The notes beneath the pieces are model-generated. The model worked only from the letters and a program-made list of their open reading frames with translations. It ran no database searches and was not told the origin of the DNA. From Brachypodium distachyon (lineage: Eukaryota; Streptophyta; Magnoliopsida; Poales; Poaceae): a stretch of DNA of 64,000 nucleotides. This document shows positions 60,058 to 64,000 of this stretch, in pieces. The translations under genes were made by a program, and so were the position numbers. Numbering within the stretch: position 1 is the stretch's first letter; each line of letters begins with the position of its first letter. Location of the stretch: the NCBI RefSeq assembly GCF_000005505.3, contig NC_016131.3:16451501-16515500 (forward strand). Direction: 5' to 3'.

Positions 60058-63000
60058 ATGGACGAGTAATGACCGCTTCAGATTACGCATCCTTCCATTT
60101 TATGCGTGCTACTTTCAACTGTAGACTCACTTTTGTATGCCTGGGGGCTTGGGGCTTAAACCAGCGAAAATGCCGTCGAGCTGCTGCAGCGTTATCGCCG
60201 TGATCGCCATGTGTTGCTCAATTACATCCTTTCCGGTAACCTGATCAAGAAAGTCGTGATGCCCCCTGGTGCCATCTCCCTGGACGATGTGGATATTGAC
60301 CAAGTCAGCGTCGATTACGTCCTCAATTGCGCCAAGAGAGGTGAAGTGGCTGTAGCCAGGGTAGCTTCATTGAGGTATGCCACTCTGTCTTGTGATGTAT
60401 TCTGATAGTCCTTTGATGATGTAGGCGAACCACTTGACCTTGGAGACGCCATCCGGCTTTTTCATGACAGTATTGATTACCCTTATGTGGTGAGTTCCCT
60501 TTATACTTGTTTTTATTTCCTGAAATAATGGCCGGCCTTTTGGCAAAATAAGGATTTTTTAGAAACGTTCATGATGAGTGACGTCTTACTTTATTAATCA
60601 TTTAACTGAATGCACATGGGTATCAAAATACTTCTCATATGGAAATTTTGATACGATCTTCCCAATTTTAATGTCGAAAGTTCCACATTGCTAGTTAACA
60701 TATGTTTGCAGACCATGTTCAGATCCATTAAATTCCATCTATTATGAGTTATGACTTTCATATGCCTTAACTTTCCTTTTTTTGTCTCAGGATAACACAG
60801 GAGCAGTGGAAGAGTTCTTTTTACTTACAAAACCTGAATCTTCTGGGCCACCACCTGCAAGAGAACCACCCCCTGCCCCTGCCAATGTGCCCTCGCCAGT
60901 TGTGATACCACCGCCAGTCGTTGAGCAACCACAAATTACTGTGCCATCACCAGTTGCATCTGCAACCTTACCAAAATCACTGTCATTGGATTCTCCTACC
61001 GAGAAGGAATTGACCATAGATGATATTGAAGACTTTGAGGATGAAGAAGATGAATTCGATAGCCGAAGGGCTTCTAGAAGGCATCAAAACGATGCCAATG
61101 ATTTATCATTGCGGTTACCACTATTTGAAACAGGTAATATATATGAATTAGCTCCTCTCAGTACCATATGCTTTATGTTCCTTAGGCTCGATATGCAGTT
61201 GCTGAACTGTGCCATGCTGAACTTATTTTATAATCTGTTGTGCCACGGAAGCAAGAAAAAGTTTGTTAGAAAAATGATAAAACAGGCATAAGCGGGTTGG
61301 GCAAACGGGATTATCAGCGTGCTAGTCATGCACTATTGCTTTCTTTAGTCTTCAGAATTACCTGTAGGCACCCACTTTAGCTATTGGAAAAACTGGCCAT
61401 TGTTGTCTGCTTCAGTTACTTCTTAAACTTGTTCATTCTAAAGCATAAAGACAGTTAGTGAAGGCGTTCACTTTAGTTATTGGAGTACCTAGGTCTTGCT
61501 GCTCTTATACTTCTTAAACACTGACAGATAACAGCTATGCTACTTTTCCAGGTATCACTGATGATGATCTTCGCGAAACAGCATATGAAATCCTTGTGGC
61601 TGCTGCTGGGGCTTCAGGGTAGGCCTGTTGTGTACCTCACTGTGCCCAGCATATAGTTTTTCAATTAGAAGATGACAGGTCTTCGAGAGTATCATAGTGC
61701 TTAACTTATTTCAATTACTTACAGGGGGCTTATAGTTCCAAAGAAAGAAAAGAAGAAAGAGAAGAGGCACAGACTGATGAGGAAACTTGGGCGTAGTAAG
61801 AGTGAAAGTGCCGAATCGCAAACTCAACGACAGCCGGGTTTAGTTGGTTTGCTTGAAATCTTGCGAGCGCAACTTGAGGTGTGCTGTCTTACCTTTCTCT
61901 TCCCAATGAATAAATTACTCCCTCCGTCCTAAAAAGGATGTCGCAAATTTTTCAAAATATGGATGTATCTAGACATGTTATAGTGTCTAGATACATCCAA
62001 ATTTAGACAAATTTCAGACATCCTTTTCCAGACGGAGGGAGTAATAGATTTTCCCTGTACTGTTCGTTTCATTCAATTAAATTTCTGTTTCTGCATTTGA
62101 AAGTTATTAACTTGCAGACTCTCAGCTTAAGGTTGTTGTCCTCTGTTTTTTTACTAGATAACAGAGTCCATGGATATTAGGACTAGACAAGGACTACTCA
62201 ATGCTATGGTGGGAAAAGTTGGAAAACGGATGGACAATCTCTTGATTCCACTGGAACTATTGTGCTGTATATCTAGAGCCGAATTTTCTGACATGAAAGC
62301 ATATCTTCGTTGGCAGAAAAGACAGGTTAGCCATCCGTTTTTTGCTTTAGAAATCTTGAACTATACCCACATCACTTAACGCTATTTGTTTCATTTTGTG
62401 TATTTGCTTAGCTAAACATGCTGGAGGAGGGCCTAATAAACCATCCTGTTGTTGGATTTGGCGAGTTAGGTCGAAAAGTCAATGAGCTAAGGAACCTTTT
62501 TAGAAAGATTGAGGAATCTGAGGTTCTATGCCTACTCAGTGAAAGTTTTTTATTTTAAATTTGTTTGTATAACCATTGAATAAACTATTCACTAATTGGG
62601 GTTATCCTGATGTATTATCTGTCAGTCCCTGCCACCTTCTGCGGCAGAGGTTCAGCGTACAGAATGCCTAAGATCACTGAGAGAAGTTGCTACATCTTTT
62701 TCGGAAAGGCCTGCTCGGGGTGATCTTACTGGTGAAGTTTGTCACTGGGCTGATGGTTACCATCTGAATGCTGCATTGTATGAAAAAATGCTTGGTAGTG
62801 TTTTTGACATCTTGGATGAGGGAAAACTTACAGAGGCCAGTACTTCAAATCCTTGTTTGCTATTTTCCTTGTATAAATATATCATTGGTTGTAATGTTTG
62901 TCTCATATTTTTTCTTTAATCTGCCAGGAGGTGGAAGAAATCCTTGAGCTCCTAAAGTCAACTTGGCGGATACTAGGTATCACAGAGACAATTCATGATA

Positions 63001-63792
63001 CATGCTATGCATGGGTATTATTTCGGCAGGTACTATCCTTCTCACAATTTTTCATGCTTGTGCTGTGCTTAGTTCTAAATATCTCTACAAGAGCAATCAT
63101 TGTGTTTCTGTACTACTAATTACCCCCTCTGTTCATATTTGCATGATGGTTTTTCTTGGGCACTCAGATTGAGGAGCAATCATTACTAATTACCCCCTAT
63201 AAGTAATAATTATGTTTTGTGTTGAATAAGTAGACAATTATCTTAAAAGTGCTCTTAGTGCATATCCCTGTTTGCCTTTACCATTTTGTGGAAATGATGC
63301 ATTTTCCTAATAACGTAGTCCAAATTAAGTTTGTCAGGATGTAGGGTAATCATTGAGTGATGATTCATATCTAAGACCACTAACTAGTAGTTCGTGGGTC
63401 ATTTATTTCTATTGAGATCAAAAGATGCTCGTTCATATACAGTAGTTCCCTGGACTAAATATATCCTTAAAGTCCTGTTCAATAGTGCTACTGATTTATT
63501 AGCTCATGAACTAAGTCAGCATCAAAATACTATGTTAATTAATGTAGGCTCTGCAACACAGTTTGTTTTTACAGGCCAGCAAGGGCTCCTGAAAGTTGTG
63601 ATTGAGCATTTGAGGAAGATACCTTTGAAGGAACAGCGAGGCCCACAAGAACGATTACACTTGAAAAGTCTACGCAGTTCTGTTGATGCTGATGATAGCT
63701 GTCAGGACTTCACGTTTTTCCAGTCTTTCTTGTCTCCAGTTCAGAAATGGGTGGACAAGAAATTGAATGATTATCATCTACACTTCTCAGAG
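60058..63792 (+). CDS. PATROL1: PATROL1-type MUN-domain protein, 5' part
   Basis: Eleven exons are inferred in the window: 60058-60065, 60165-60340, 60425-60489, 60791-61133, 61552-61618, 61725-61878, 62158-62325, 62412-62522, 62626-62835, 62928-63029 and 63562-63792. They encode 545 residues; the rest lies beyond the window. The protein starts MDDENAVELLQRYRRDRHVL and continues GITDDDLRETAYEILVAAAG, LINHPVVGFGELGRKV and DLTGEVCHWADGYHLN. This matches Arabidopsis PATROL1 (DUF810/MUN), which directs trafficking of proton pump AHA1 to the plasma membrane and so affects stomatal opening. The start exon has only 8 coding bases, chosen because MDDENAVE resembles the family start. A proline-rich linker and an acidic DDIEDFEDEEDEFD run lie in exon 4. 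The intron after exon 9 appears to begin with GC. 3' truncated by the window. Confidence 0.92.
61918..62041. mobile_element. Stowaway-like MITE in PATROL1 intron 6
   Basis: CTCCCTCCGTCCTAAAAAGGATG pairs with CATCCTTTTCCAGACGGAGGGAG, flanked by TA. Interior ATGGATGTATCTAGACA pairs with TGTCTAGATACATCC, giving a near-perfect hairpin. Confidence 0.9.
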
Positions 63793-64000
63793 GTTTGTTT
63801 TGCCCCCTCATGCATGGGCAGTGAACTTCTCTGAAATCAATCCTTAATAGATCTGGGTTTCTTACTTTATATAGGAAATATTTATCACGTCGGAGAAGAT
63901 TAGTTACTATATAATATGTCCCTCTTCCTGTTGGCCCTTGCTAATTTGTTATTCACTACTGAGCGTCCAACACATATACACACAAGATGTCCCATCATTA

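Overview
The window is plant nuclear DNA from a grass. Genes have many short GT-AG introns and GC-rich 5' ends. Copies of TA-flanked MITEs with CTCCCTCCGT-type ends (Stowaway-like) are scattered through introns and spacers, and the best protein matches I recall are to rice and other grasses. Eleven protein genes plus one tRNA in 64 kb suggests a compact grass genome, for example a small-genome pooid such as Brachypodium; the species cannot be fixed from the sequence alone. From memory, rice chromosome 7 has ORC6 next to a group IVb bHLH gene with an FLP-type MYB gene nearby, so the block may be syntenic with that region; this was not checked.

Layout. 1-2.5 kb: non-coding, with a decayed second copy of the ORC6 promoter. 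2.5-4.0 kb (-): F-box/DUF295 gene. 5.0-7.2 kb (+): ORC6, ten exons, with an E2F-type site upstream. About 7.5-10.9 kb (-): broken Ty1/copia retrotransposon. 12.5-14.4 kb (+): bHLH factor of the PYE/IRO3 group. 14.7-16.4 kb (-) and 16.7-19.4 kb (+): an E-class PPR gene and ribosomal protein S9 (uS4), divergent from a 294-bp shared promoter. 19.4-28.5 kb: a gene-poor, MITE-rich stretch with one unexplained GC-rich island. 28.5-33.3 kb (+): FOUR LIPS/MYB88-type R2R3-MYB gene with a LINE fragment in an intron and a repeated C-terminal region. 35.1-41.5 kb (+): a two-exon gene of unknown function whose 5.7-kb intron holds a tandem array of decayed Myb/SANT-like transposon ORFs. 42.1-42.6 kb (-): small membrane protein. 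44.1-44.5 kb (+): SAUR-like protein. 46.0-48.8 kb (-): sphingoid-base C4-hydroxylase. 50.4-55.0 kb (-): DRG1 GTPase, ten exons. 55.3 kb (-): tRNA-Trp(CCA). 55.3-60 kb: nested MITEs and other repeats. 60.1-63.8 kb (+): 5' part of a PATROL1-type MUN-domain gene, cut by the window end.

The genes do not form one pathway. They are independent housekeeping functions (replication licensing, translation, GTPase, sphingolipid hydroxylation, organelle RNA processing) and regulators (bHLH, MYB, SAUR, F-box). FLP/MYB88 and PATROL1 families both act in stomatal biology in Arabidopsis, but their proximity here is probably chance. Exon boundaries were placed by hand from splice consensus, reading phase and remembered family alignments. 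The reading frame closes exactly for ORC6, the MYB gene, DRG1, the hydroxylase and the two-exon genes. No new defence or enzymatic system was seen; the most unusual structures are the intronic array, the MYB C-terminal repeats and the split ORC6 promoter duplication.
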